33,651 nucleotides of DNA, from contig JAUPTV010000095.1 of assembly GCA_030917925.1 (NCBI GenBank), positions 1 to 33,651 on the forward strand, read 5' to 3'. Position 1 is the first letter of the stretch. Every line of letters begins with the position of its first letter. The notes under the pieces are model-generated. The model was given only the letters and a program-made list of their open reading frames with translations. It made no database searches and was not told the origin of the DNA. Made by a program: the position numbers and the translations under genes. Positions 1 through 8,185 of the stretch are shown one piece after another. Source of the stretch: Pseudomonadota bacterium. Lineage in GTDB: Bacteria; Pseudomonadota; Gammaproteobacteria; Competibacterales; Competibacteraceae.

Positions 1-150
1 AGTCCTTTTTGCCAAAGGTGTCAATCGGCCCAATTGCCTCCGGGTTTCTCGGTGATAACCCGGAATCAAGGCTAACGTAGCGTGCCATGATCCAATAGGG
101 ATTTGGGGAGTACAGCTACAAGCCTCACCCTTCAGGGCGGGGTAATTGAC
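1..150 (+). mobile_element. Right end of an IS200/IS605-type (TnpB-class) element, partial
   Basis: Seen: an imperfect hairpin (stem 123-130 with 135-142, loop TTCA) is followed by TAA and then TTGAC at 146-150. This is the layout of IS200/IS605 right ends, where a subterminal hairpin precedes a short cleavage tetra- or pentanucleotide. In ISDra2 that right cleavage site is TTGAC. Protein homology of the neighbouring minus-strand gene stops exactly at 151, which independently marks the junction. The element continues past the left edge, so neither its left end nor any tnpA/tnpB gene can be seen. All three plus-strand frames here close within about 75 bases with no recognisable transposase residues. 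It could be a full element, a tnpB-only copy or a non-coding derivative. Confidence 0.7.
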
Positions 151-166
151 CCGTAACCCCGGATGA
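100..166 (+). ncRNA. Possible 3' end of a TnpB omegaRNA plus guide
   Basis: Known: TnpB elements of the IS605 group produce an omegaRNA whose scaffold ends at the element's right end and whose guide is copied from the flanking DNA. If this element encodes TnpB, the hairpin at 123-142 would be the scaffold terminus, and bases from 151 onward (about 16-20 nt) would be the guide. That guide would match the interrupted gene. Only the 3' part lies in the window, and its transcription is inferred, not seen. The left boundary given here is arbitrary. Confidence 0.3.
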
Positions 167-582
167 CCAGCGACCACCTCATGCCACGCGCCATAAGGCA
201 ACGCCACCACCCGCTCCCGGATCACCTGCAACACCCGCTCGATCAGCGCCCGATCACGGGTAAATCCCACCTCCAGCGCATCCTCCAGCACCATCGGCAA
301 TAGCGCCGCTGACGCCTCACTGCACAGAATCGGCCCCGTGAAACCCGCCGCTAACAGATAGGGAATCCGCCCAATGTGGTCAATATGCACATGCGTCACA
401 ATCAGTGCGGTGATCTGATCCACTGGAAAAGTTACCGCCAACTGCGCGGCCCCGGCCCCATCCGCCGAGATTTCTGCGCCCTGGAACAATCCGCAATCGA
501 TCAACACCGACCGGCCATTGGCCAGAGTCAGTTCATGGCAAGAACCAGTTACGCCATTGACAGCGCCGTGATGTTTTAACAT
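151..582 (-). pseudogene. Truncated MBL-fold / beta-CASP RNase-like gene (5' part only)
   Basis: The translation from ATG 582 begins MLKHHGAVNGVTG and continues with SCHEL, VLIDCGLFQGAE and THVHIDHIGRIPYLLAAG. These are the N-terminal signatures of metallo-beta-lactamase RNA-processing exonucleases (YSH1/CPSF73-like), including the zinc-binding HxHxDH motif. A GGGAGA ribosome site lies about 3 bases upstream of the start. After about 144 codons, at VVAGHPGLR, homology ends where the IS right end begins. The frame stays open to the window edge but then reads antisense IS sequence. The expected GHILGSA motif, the beta-CASP domain and the C-terminal zinc ligands are absent. An intact protein of this family has roughly 450-550 residues, so the gene is almost certainly inactivated unless the element excises. 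The remaining 3' half should lie beyond the left edge. Confidence 0.75.
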
Positions 583-781
583 AAATCTCCCGGCAAAAAG
601 GATGACCATGACACGGAAAAATCCGCACCATCGGCGTCATAGACGAAAATCGGTTAAGTCGTTGCCATGCGAATCAGAATCCAGAGCAAGGCTGCGCTGA
701 TCGCCAGATTTTGACATAGGCCAGCCTGTCAAAAGTTATCGCTGTTAAAAAGCTAATGGCGGGATTCGTGGTTGATAAGAT

Positions 782-858
782 TGGTGGCTACGGGTGGACT
801 TGAACCACCGACACCGGCATTATGAGTGCCGTGCTCTAACCAACTGAGCTACGTAGCC
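782..858 (-). tRNA. tRNA-Met (CAT anticodon), elongator type
   Basis: The minus strand folds as a full tRNA. The acceptor is GGCTACG paired with CGTAGCC, the D arm contains AGCTCAGTTGGTTAGAGC, and the anticodon stem CGGCA/TGCCG carries the loop CTCATAA with anticodon CAT. The T arm contains GGTTCAAGTCC and the 3' CCA is encoded. The GGCTACG acceptor with a paired first base matches proteobacterial elongator tRNA-Met rather than initiator tRNA, whose position 1-72 pair is mismatched. A tRNA-Ile2 (lysidine-modified CAT) is the alternative, but the body resembles E. coli metT. Confidence 0.95.
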
Positions 859-889
859 ATTGAAAGGCGGGGGGATTTGAAGAAGGGCG

Positions 890-918
890 ATTATTCCGAT
901 TTATGGGTGGCCTGTCAA
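890..918 (-). promoter_or_regulatory. Sigma-70 promoter of tRNA-Met with GC-rich discriminator
   Basis: On the minus strand a perfect -35 TTGACA (918-913) is separated by exactly 17 bases from the -10 hexamer AATAAT (895-890). The bases just after the -10 are CGCCC, a GC-rich discriminator typical of stable-RNA promoters under stringent control. Transcription would start near 883, about 25 bases before the tRNA 5' end at 858. The promoter fits tightly between the tRNA and the stop of the upstream GH94 gene. Confidence 0.75.
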
Positions 919-922
919 TAGC

Positions 923-3900
923 TCATGCGCCCGTTCCACCATTCTCGACGGCCCCCCCCAGCGTCACCAGCACCTGATGAACCAGCCCATCCCGGAACAG
1001 CGGGATATGGGCCGCGCCATATTCAATGCGCCCAGGGTGGTCATCAATCTCCACCGCTGTCACCCGTTGCGCCGCGCCATCGGGATTGCGCACTTCAATC
1101 TCATAAGTCGCCTCGCCCTCCGGCAGGCGGTAGCGCAGGCGGAAACCCGGCCATGCGTCGGGAATGCAGGGACGCAACCGCAAGGCATGGCTCTCTACCA
1201 GTTCCAGGCCGAGAATGGATTCCAGCGTCACGCGCAACAACCAGCCCGCCGACCCGGTGTAGCCGCTCCAGCCGCCGCGTCCTACATGCGGCGCGATGCC
1301 ATAAATATCCGCAGCGACCGAGAACGGTTCCAGCCGATACACCGCGACCGCTTCCGGAGTCCGGGCGCGGCTGACCGGATTGAGCTGCTCCAGCAACCGC
1401 ACCGCCAGACCGCGCCGACCCAATTCCGCCAGCGCCCGCACCACCCACAGCGCCGCATGGGTGTACTGACCACCATTCTCCCGCACTCCGGCCACATAAC
1501 CCTTGATATAGCCCGGATCATGGGGCGTATTCGCAAACGGCGGCGTCAATAACCGGATTAGCCCGCTCTCCTCGTCAATCAGTCGCCGCTCAACCGCATC
1601 CAGCGCCGCTTCTGCCCTGGCCCAGGGCGCAGCTTTGGAGATCACCGCCCACGCCTGCGCCAAGGCGTCGATCTGACATTCATCGCTGGCGCTGGAACCC
1701 AGCACCGTGCCATCGTCATACCAGGCGCGGCAATACCATTCGCCATCCCAGCTCTGTTCATTCAGCGCCGTCGCCAGATGACTGCGAAATGCCGCATAAC
1801 GCCGCGCCCGGTTATAGTCGCCGTGCTGACCGCAGACCGGAATAAAATCGCCGAGAATCGCGTACAAAAAGAATCCCATCCAGACGCTCTCACCCCGGCC
1901 TTCCCGCCCGACCCGATTCATCCCGTCATTCCAGTCGCCGGTTCCCATCAAGGGCAAACCGTGCGCACCCTGCGTCAATGAGCGATCCAGCGCCCGGCAA
2001 CAATGTTCATACACCGTCGCTGTCTCGCCCGAATCCTCCGGGGTCAGAAACACCTCATCTTCGCCCGCTGCCAATGCCCGTGCCTGCACAAAGCGCACCG
2101 GTTCCCCGAACAGGCTCCAGTCGCCGGTGGCGTGACCATAGAACGTCGCCAGATACGGCAGCCACAGCAAATCATCGCTGAAGCGGGTGCGCAGACCGCA
2201 ACCGAGCGGTTCAGGATGCCACCAGTGCAAAACATCGCCTTCGGTGAACTGATGTCCGGCATGGAGCAACAACTGCTGCCGGGTCAGTTCCGGATCGTAG
2301 TAAACCAGAGCGGCGGCGTCCTGTAACTGATCGCGGAATCCGAACGCGCCACCGGACTGATAGAACGCCGACCGCGCCCACAGCCGGCAACCCAGGGTTT
2401 GATAAGCCGCCCAACCGTTCATCATCACGTCGAGTTCCGGCAGGGGGGTTTCAATCTGCACCGCCCCCAGCCAGTTCCGCCAGAAGTTCTGCACTTCCGC
2501 CAGCGCCCCGTTGACCGCCCCGGCTTCGCTATAGCGGTTGATCAACCGGCGGGCGCTATCCTGACTGTCCGCCTCGCCCAGCAGGAACGCCCGTTCGAGG
2601 GTTGCGCCGGGTTCTAGCCGCAAGGTGACTTGCAGGGCGAAACAAGGATCAAGGCCCGCGCCCACGCGCCCATCCAGCACCGGGTGGCGGACCAGCGCAG
2701 CGGGCCGGGCGGGACTGCCCAGTGGCCCGATAAACGTGGCGCGGTCGCCGCTGATATGGAGAGGAACACTGTCCACCGGGGAAGCGGCAGCAAAAGCGAT
2801 TCGTCCGGCAAATGCCCGGTTCCGGTTTTCAGCCAGCAACGCCCCGGAAGCCGCATCCTGCTCAATAACCAGGTCGCCCAGCGCCAGTCGGGCATAGCTG
2901 AACAGGGACAGACGGCGCGGCTGATTTCCAAGGTTGCGCAAGCGAATCAGGGCGATCTTGACCGGTTCCTCCCGCGCCGCGAACAGGCAGACCTCCTGTT
3001 CCAGCCCCTGGCTGATCTGGCGATAGCGGCTGTAACCGAACCCGTGACGCACTTCATAAGGCACAGCTTGCGGAACGGGTCCCGGCGTCAGCGACCAGAA
3101 TCGACTCTGATCTTCATCGCGCAGATACAGGGCTTCACTATGCGGATCGAGAATCGGGTCGTTATACCAGGGCGTCAGCCGGTTCTCGCGGCTGTTCTGA
3201 CTCCAGGTGTAACCGGCACCGGTCTCGCTGGCGAGAAAGCCGAACTGGGGATTGGCGATCACGTTGACCCAGGGTTGCGGGGGCAACTTCAAGCGACCGC
3301 TGGCGCACGGGGTCAGCCGCAATACATATTCGCGGCCATCCGCGCTGAATCCGCCATAACCGTTCCAGAATTGCAGGGGTTCAGGAGCCGAGATTTCCCC
3401 TTGACTACTCCCGTCACCCGTTAGCGGGGAGGGAGACGCCGCAAGGTTCCCCGCCAGGGGGGAGGGCGTTTGAGATGTCCCCTCCTCAACGGGAGAGGAC
3501 ATTGAGGGGAGGGGAACATAGCGCCTGACCGCATTCAAAGCCGTTTCCCGATCCGCCGTCGCGCCCAGCAGAAACGTCGCCTGCGCCTCGCCATCCACCG
3601 CCAGTTCTACGACTCGCCGCAAACTGACCATCGGGTCCAGCACATTGCCGACCGTGCCGGACAAGGGTTCCGTGGTAACCAGCGCTTGCGGTTCCGCCAG
3701 TGAGTAGCTACGGCCAATAAATCGGGCGCGATCCGTTTCACAACTGACATCCTCTCCCATCAACGCATGAACCAGCCAACAGGTAGGTTCTTCCGGTGTG
3801 CGGGGGCGGCGTCGCGCTAACAACGCGCCCGACTCCGCCACCCATTCGGTTTGCACAAACAGCTTGGAAAAAGCTGGATGTGCCGCATGAGCCGCCCAGT

Positions 3901-4327
3901 CGTTCAGCGCCACTTCGGCGTAACTGGTCAATTCAATACGCCGGGGCCGGCCACTGTGATTGCGCAACGTGACCCGCCGCACTTCCAGATCCGCATCCGG
4001 GGCGATGCACACCTCCAAACGGGCTTCAATGCCGTCATCCACCCGCTGGAATTCAGCGTGGTCCGCCATGAACCGGGCGGCGTACTGTTCCGGAATTTTC
4101 CGGGTCGGCTGCTGGCCCAGTGACCAGAATGCGCCGCTATCAAGATCACGCAGATACAGGAAAAATCCCTCGCCCTGTTCCACCGGATCAGCATTCCAGC
4201 GGGTCAGTGCCACGCCGTTCCACACCGCATAGCCAGCGCCGGCCGCGGTCAAAAGCAGCGCATAGCCGCCACGGGCGAACACATGACCGTCAACGGCTCG
4301 GGCGTGTTGAATCAGGTCGGCGTGCAT
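923..4327 (-). CDS. GH94 family phosphorylase, NdvB C-terminal-like (probable beta-glucan oligosaccharide phosphorylase)
   Basis: A protein of about 1134 residues with two tandem GH94 N-terminal beta-sandwich (GT36-type) units and an alpha/alpha barrel. The two units contain matching blocks: FFLYLRDLDSGAFWSL near 56-71 matches ALYLRDEDQSRFWSL near 400-414, and FLLGATADRE near 253 matches FLLGEADSQD near 582. The barrel holds the catalytic GTGDWNDGMNRVG motif near 796-808, with the general-acid Asp in DWND, and FGFRDQLQD near 663. GH94 enzymes phosphorolyse beta-glucosidic bonds to sugar-1-phosphate. Domain order and motifs are closest to the C-terminal part of cyclic beta-1,2-glucan synthase, and length matches stand-alone 1,2-beta-oligoglucan phosphorylases, but linkage specificity is inferred. 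No signal peptide is seen, so it is cytoplasmic. ATG 4327 follows GGAGG by 7 bases and is preferred over the in-frame TTG at 4330. It is the last gene of the carbohydrate block. Residues about 272-312 are repeat-derived. Confidence 0.85.
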   Translation of the reverse strand: MHADLIQHARAVDGHVFARGGYALLLTAAGAGYAVWNGVALTRWNADPVEQGEGFFLYLRDLDSGAFWSLGQQPTRKIPEQYAARFMADHAEFQRVDDGIEARLEVCIAPDADLEVRRVTLRNHSGRPRRIELTSYAEVALNDWAAHAAHPAFSKLFVQTEWVAESGALLARRRPRTPEEPTCWLVHALMGEDVSCETDRARFIGRSYSLAEPQALVTTEPLSGTVGNVLDPMVSLRRVVELAVDGEAQATFLLGATADRETALNAVRRYVPLPSMSSPVEEGTSQTPSPLAGNLAASPSPLTGDGSSQGEISAPEPLQFWNGYGGFSADGREYVLRLTPCASGRLKLPPQPWVNVIANPQFGFLASETGAGYTWSQNSRENRLTPWYNDPILDPHSEALYLRDEDQSRFWSLTPGPVPQAVPYEVRHGFGYSRYRQISQGLEQEVCLFAAREEPVKIALIRLRNLGNQPRRLSLFSYARLALGDLVIEQDAASGALLAENRNRAFAGRIAFAAASPVDSVPLHISGDRATFIGPLGSPARPAALVRHPVLDGRVGAGLDPCFALQVTLRLEPGATLERAFLLGEADSQDSARRLINRYSEAGAVNGALAEVQNFWRNWLGAVQIETPLPELDVMMNGWAAYQTLGCRLWARSAFYQSGGAFGFRDQLQDAAALVYYDPELTRQQLLLHAGHQFTEGDVLHWWHPEPLGCGLRTRFSDDLLWLPYLATFYGHATGDWSLFGEPVRFVQARALAAGEDEVFLTPEDSGETATVYEHCCRALDRSLTQGAHGLPLMGTGDWNDGMNRVGREGRGESVWMGFFLYAILGDFIPVCGQHGDYNRARRYAAFRSHLATALNEQSWDGEWYCRAWYDDGTVLGSSASDECQIDALAQAWAVISKAAPWARAEAALDAVERRLIDEESGLIRLLTPPFANTPHDPGYIKGYVAGVRENGGQYTHAALWVVRALAELGRRGLAVRLLEQLNPVSRARTPEAVAVYRLEPFSVAADIYGIAPHVGRGGWSGYTGSAGWLLRVTLESILGLELVESHALRLRPCIPDAWPGFRLRYRLPEGEATYEIEVRNPDGAAQRVTAVEIDDHPGRIEYGAAHIPLFRDGLVHQVLVTLGGAVENGGTGA
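3396..3515. repeat. GC-rich palindromic repeat inserted in frame inside the GH94 gene
   Basis: This stretch holds inverted C-run/G-run blocks. Bases 3479-3489 (CCCCTCCTCAA) face 3503-3515 (TTGAGGGGAGGGG), and a second set of runs spans 3400-3470. It encodes a low-complexity Ser/Pro/Gly segment containing TPSPLAG and SPSPLTGDG, between the first and second GT36-type units, where a short linker would be expected. The composition and the SPLTG-like peptides match dispersed intergenic palindromes of the proteobacterial CCCCTCCCC type. The reading frame is preserved. Confidence 0.6.
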
Positions 4328-4446
4328 CAAGAATCCTCCAGCAGGTGAAATTTCTCTATACAGTGTAGCTTCATCGCACAGAATAACCTTGATTGTTGAC
4401 CTTTAGCCTTTATAGCCTTTCTCGATGATCACCGGATTTCCGGATT

Positions 4447-4482
4447 CCCCTCCTTGAGTAAGGAGGGGTGGCGCGAAGCGCC
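4447..4482. repeat. Double-hairpin dispersed repeat between the two glycan genes
   Basis: Two adjacent perfect hairpins are visible. CCCCTCCTT (4447-4455) pairs with AAGGAGGGG (4460-4468) around GAGT, and GGCGC (4470-4474) pairs with GCGCC (4478-4482) around GAA. The sequence continues as GGGGTGGTTCGG. It lies in the 206-base gap between the secreted glycosidase-like gene and the GH94 gene. Repeats of this pattern are common between bacterial genes. It may stabilise the 3' end of the upstream message or attenuate read-through; there is no T-run, so it is not a classical terminator. Confidence 0.6.
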
Positions 4483-4533
4483 GGGGTGGTTCGGAATGTC
4501 GGCTACTCAGGTTAAAACACGATAACCCCACGC

Positions 4534-7500
4534 CTAATAACGCAACTCCACCTCGGCCGGGAACCGGTCAACCCGTACCGTTTTTGCGGTCAACGCCGTC
4601 GCGGACTGCCCATTGATGACCACCTCGCGCACCGGTCGATCCAGTGGGGAATGCAGGAGAATACCGCCCGCCGGCACCGCGACATCGCCCGACAGGCGCA
4701 CACGCAACGTATTCGGTCCGGCCATCGCCATCTGGTAGTTCAGCGTGCCGTGCCAGGTCGGCATCCGCTTGATCGCAACACCCTCGCGACTTTCCACCCA
4801 GGCGGCCGGCAGACCCGCACCAATGACCAGCGCCTGCGTCGCTTCTTCCTCATACACAAAGAGACTGCGGACCGCCCGGATAAAATCGGAACTCACCCAG
4901 GTATGGGGCATGTCGCCGATAAATCGCGGCATCCGTGGATTGCGCCAGACCACTTCCGCCCAGTGATTCCAGGCGCGTGGTCGTTGCCCCTCCAGGAAGA
5001 ACGCCATCGCTTCCAACGCCTCATCGCGACGACCCAGCCGGATCAATGCGCCCACCGACCGCCATTCATAGGGGGTATACGCTTCCCAGGTTGCTTTCGC
5101 CTGCCGCTCACGGAAAAAGTCCAGATAGCGATCAAAGGTCCGATTCAGCGCCGGTTGCGGCAAGCGGCCCAGTTCGCCGCCGGGATCGAGCGCAACCGTG
5201 GTGGAGGTCGGGTCAAAGTCGCCCAGTTCAACCGCGCCGGGAATAAAGTCGATTTGATGCACCTTCAGCGTTTCCGCAATCGAGGCGTACAAATCCTGGG
5301 CGAAGGCGTCGCGCAAGACCGTCATCCGGGCAATTTCCGGCGCTTCGTCGAGAATCACCGCCATAGCAGCGGCGTCTTTCAGACCGCGCAGGATGAAGAA
5401 ATTATCCCAGTAGGAATGTTGCGGCTGGCTGGCGTAGCCTTCATGGCTGATTGACTCTGGGACCAGGCCACGATAGGCCTGATACTTTGCGTCATCAGCA
5501 TATTTGCCGGTGGAGCGTTGTTGGCGCAGGGTCTCAATGTAGCCCACCGCCTTGACGACGTAGGGCCACATCTCGCGCAGAAAACCGACATCGCGGGTGT
5601 AGCGGTAGTACTCCATCGCTGCGTAAATCAGTTGGCCATGGCTGTCATGTTCCACAGTCGGGTCCGCGCCGCGCCCGTCCACACAACAGGGTACTTTGCC
5701 ATCCGGGAACTGGTGGGGCGCGAACCATTGCAGAAACTGCCGCGCCTCTTCGGTAAAACCCATGCTCAACAGCGCCGAAGAGGTCAATGCGCCGTCGCGA
5801 ATCCAGGACCGGGCATAGGCGCGGGAACCGGGCTGAATCGCCGGGCCATTGCGGTTAATCAGAATGTACGCCAGATTGCTTTTAAGACTGTCGGCCAGGT
5901 GACGCGCCTCCTGCGGCAGCTCCAGACTGGCGCGATCCAGCCGCGCTGCCCATTCCCTTTGCGTCTTTTCCAGCAACCGGTTCACCTGAGCAGCAGCGTC
6001 CGCTTCAGGCAGGATGGGCGCATCATTGCCAACCGCGTGGAAGGGTGTGCGCAAATAGACGTCGCGGGCTTCACCGGGGCGCAAATCCCAGCCGTACTCC
6101 AGAACCCCGGCGGCGTAGCCGAAGGTATCCTGCTCGACCAGCTCTCGTTGCGGCAACCGGCCATTGATCAGATCATCGGTGAGCGCGCCCTGATCGAAAG
6201 CAGCGGCGCGGAAGCGATCCGGCGTGGTCAGTACCGCAATTTTTTTGCCCGCCGGTTCGACGTGCAGCCGTCGGTTGGCGTAATTGAGCTGGCGGATGGG
6301 CGCGACGCCGGTGGCGCTGTTCAAACCTTGCCAGGGCGGGCTGACCTGGAAAGGCCGCACGGTCAGAAACAAGGCGATATGGCGGGTTTCATCGCTCAGG
6401 TTTTCAATCCGGTAGCGTGTATACAGCGCCGATTCCCCGGCCTTGCCCGCAGCGAAAGCGGTGACGGCGAACCAGAAGTGTTCCAGTTCCCAGCGCACGG
6501 TTGGAATCGGCAGATGGCCCTCCGCCAAACTCTGGACCGGTTCCACATCCGCCCAAGTGATTAACTGGCCATTGGTAAACAGGAACGGTTCCACGGTGAA
6601 GCCGCCCTTGCCGACTTCCACTGCGCCATCTTCATTCAGCAGCGCCTCCTGGCTGTCGCCGGGAACTCCAACGACCGTCCAGTAACTCTGTTCGCCCTGG
6701 AGATAGCGGGGATACAAGCCGCGTCGGGCGTCGCGGGCGACCGTTTCAAAAAAACGGTTGGGCGAGGCGGAAAATTCATAGGATTGAATGGCGACATAGC
6801 GAATGGCATAGCCGCGTCCCCGGCTGCTGCGCTCCAGATTCAGCCGAAGGTAGCGGGATTCCGCATCGTACAGATACAGATAATCGCGCTGGCCGTTGCC
6901 GCCATTGACCGTGTACAGCGTCCGCCAGCGTTCGCCATCGTCGGAAGCCTGCACCTGATAATCAATGGCGTAATCGTCAGCGTCCCAGTCGAGAATCAGC
7001 CCGCCATATTCACGGGGCCGAACGAAATCCAGCAATAACCACTGCTTTTCCGCCAGTTCACCGCTGCGCCAGGAGGTGTTGGCATCGGTATTCAGCGCCG
7101 CGGCGGGCGGATGGCCATGCACCTCGGTCGAAGCGGTCGCCAGCGGATTGAACGTCGCGGTTTCCAGCGGTTCACGTTCTTCCAGGGTAAGGTTGTCGAT
7201 CCAGACCGACCCCTTGCCCAGGACGCTGGCGGAAATGGCGAATTCGATCTCGGTCAGTGGTTCCACCGCGCCGCCCGGCCCCCAGGCCAGTTGAAGATGG
7301 CGCTTTTTGACCGTGACCGGCTGCCAGTCGGCGGGGAAATCCAGATCACGCTGTTTGGCCCACCACACATTCTGCCGGGCGTCGATCAGTTTGAATTCCA
7401 TATCGCTGCGTGGCCCCTGACCACGCATGGCGTAGCGAAACACAAAATTTTCCGGCAAGCGCATCCGAAAGGTTTTACGGGCGATGACGAAGCTCGCACC

Positions 7501-7743
7501 TTCCTGAAACTCGAAATCCAGCCGCATGGCCCGGCGACCATCCAGCCCCATATCCTGAGCAATTTCCAGCCGGGCACCGGACGAGACAGCGGCGCTCCAG
7601 CCGCTCAAGTTCTCGAAATCGTCCAGTAAAATGGTTTTCGGGGAGGTCACTGGCACTTCGGGCGGCGCGGCAGGCAGAGTGGAGGGCAGCATCAGCAGCA
7701 AGATCGTGAGGAAAAGGCTTGAGAAAACGTGGCGAGGTATCAT
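4534..7743 (-). CDS. Secreted multidomain protein: F5/8 type C (discoidin) domain plus six-hairpin glycosidase-like barrel
   Basis: A 1069-residue protein with a signal peptide (hydrophobic 6-23, likely cut after Ala25). It is followed by a beta-sandwich (about 38-190, starting LLDDFENLSGW, CBM-like) and an F5/8 type C-like domain (about 205-322, with NTDANTSWRSG and YQVQASDDGERWRTL). A beta-rich region (330-600), an (alpha/alpha) barrel (about 615-960) and a short beta C-terminus complete it. Barrel motifs are RSWIRDGALTSSALL (Asp650), VEHDSHGQLIYAAMEYYR (Glu698, Asp700) and YTPYEWRSVGALIRLG, which resemble inverting six-hairpin glycosidases. The catalytic pair and substrate are not proven. 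Position next to a sugar ABC importer and a GH94 phosphorylase suggests periplasmic or surface trimming of a glucan for uptake. The ribosome site before ATG 7743 is weak. A non-catalytic carbohydrate-binding role remains possible. Confidence 0.7.
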   Translation of the reverse strand: MIPRHVFSSLFLTILLLMLPSTLPAAPPEVPVTSPKTILLDDFENLSGWSAAVSSGARLEIAQDMGLDGRRAMRLDFEFQEGASFVIARKTFRMRLPENFVFRYAMRGQGPRSDMEFKLIDARQNVWWAKQRDLDFPADWQPVTVKKRHLQLAWGPGGAVEPLTEIEFAISASVLGKGSVWIDNLTLEEREPLETATFNPLATASTEVHGHPPAAALNTDANTSWRSGELAEKQWLLLDFVRPREYGGLILDWDADDYAIDYQVQASDDGERWRTLYTVNGGNGQRDYLYLYDAESRYLRLNLERSSRGRGYAIRYVAIQSYEFSASPNRFFETVARDARRGLYPRYLQGEQSYWTVVGVPGDSQEALLNEDGAVEVGKGGFTVEPFLFTNGQLITWADVEPVQSLAEGHLPIPTVRWELEHFWFAVTAFAAGKAGESALYTRYRIENLSDETRHIALFLTVRPFQVSPPWQGLNSATGVAPIRQLNYANRRLHVEPAGKKIAVLTTPDRFRAAAFDQGALTDDLINGRLPQRELVEQDTFGYAAGVLEYGWDLRPGEARDVYLRTPFHAVGNDAPILPEADAAAQVNRLLEKTQREWAARLDRASLELPQEARHLADSLKSNLAYILINRNGPAIQPGSRAYARSWIRDGALTSSALLSMGFTEEARQFLQWFAPHQFPDGKVPCCVDGRGADPTVEHDSHGQLIYAAMEYYRYTRDVGFLREMWPYVVKAVGYIETLRQQRSTGKYADDAKYQAYRGLVPESISHEGYASQPQHSYWDNFFILRGLKDAAAMAVILDEAPEIARMTVLRDAFAQDLYASIAETLKVHQIDFIPGAVELGDFDPTSTTVALDPGGELGRLPQPALNRTFDRYLDFFRERQAKATWEAYTPYEWRSVGALIRLGRRDEALEAMAFFLEGQRPRAWNHWAEVVWRNPRMPRFIGDMPHTWVSSDFIRAVRSLFVYEEEATQALVIGAGLPAAWVESREGVAIKRMPTWHGTLNYQMAMAGPNTLRVRLSGDVAVPAGGILLHSPLDRPVREVVINGQSATALTAKTVRVDRFPAEVELRY

Positions 7744-7765
7744 CAGCGGCTCGATCAGGTAGAAG

Positions 7766-8185
7766 TCAGGAATTTATCCCTTGATATGGAAACAAGTCCA
7801 ATTGAATCCATAGTTTTCTTGCTGCTATTTGTGATGTGCTATTTATTTTCAAAAGAGCAATTGTTACTTTACCAGTCAGTGTTTTTCCGATAATCATGCC
7901 CGTTTCCATTTCAACTTGGAAGTGGCTATGCCACTGATCCTGTCTAGGGTTAAATATCTGTGCTTCAAGACCAGAATCAGGTTCTACACCAACAATATTA
8001 GCGCCTTTATGAAGGTTGCAAGAACGGCAAGCCAGCGCCAGGTTATACTCAGCATCAATGCCTCCCTGCTTTAGTGGAATGATGTGTTCAACCTCAAGAG
8101 GAAAATTGAAAACTAATTCAGGCGCATGACAATATTCGCAACGGTGATCTGCTCTTAGGCTCACTATCAGGTAAAAGTGATTCAT
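7766..8185 (-). CDS. HNH endonuclease-domain protein
   Basis: A 139-residue protein with a complete HNH/zinc core. CEYC (Cys16, Cys19) is followed by LEVEHIIPLKQGG (Glu33-His34), NLALACRSCN (Asn48, Cys53, Cys56) and His59. HNH domains cut DNA through a beta-beta-alpha metal fold. The C-terminus ends WIQLDLFPYQG, a tail I recognise from many cyanobacterial and gammaproteobacterial relatives with no assigned role. The start overlaps the stop of the upstream 120-residue gene (ATGA), so the pair is translationally coupled. Both genes are richer in A/T than their neighbours and split a sugar-transport operon, suggesting acquisition. Whether it belongs to a toxin-antitoxin, defence or homing system cannot be told from sequence. 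Confidence 0.85.
   Translation of the reverse strand: MNHFYLIVSLRADHRCEYCHAPELVFNFPLEVEHIIPLKQGGIDAEYNLALACRSCNLHKGANIVGVEPDSGLEAQIFNPRQDQWHSHFQVEMETGMIIGKTLTGKVTIALLKINSTSQIAARKLWIQLDLFPYQGINS

Noticed and set aside
1-75. Plus-strand frames that might be the C-terminus of TnpB
   Set aside because: All three frames close within 75 bases and none shows a zinc-ribbon or other TnpB residues, so no gene can be called from this fragment.
661-720. Short plus-strand frame beginning MRIRIQSKAAL
   Set aside because: It has only about 15 codons, no ribosome site and no conserved context. I see nothing else in 583-781.
2630-3424. 264-codon open frame on the plus strand antisense to GH94
   Set aside because: It is fully antisense to a gene with clear GH94 motifs. 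The Arg/Gln/Pro-rich translation has no domain. Long antisense frames are expected in GC-rich coding DNA.
5518-6564. 348-codon plus-strand open frame
   Set aside because: It is antisense to the secreted six-hairpin protein, whose conserved motifs on the minus strand decide the coding strand.
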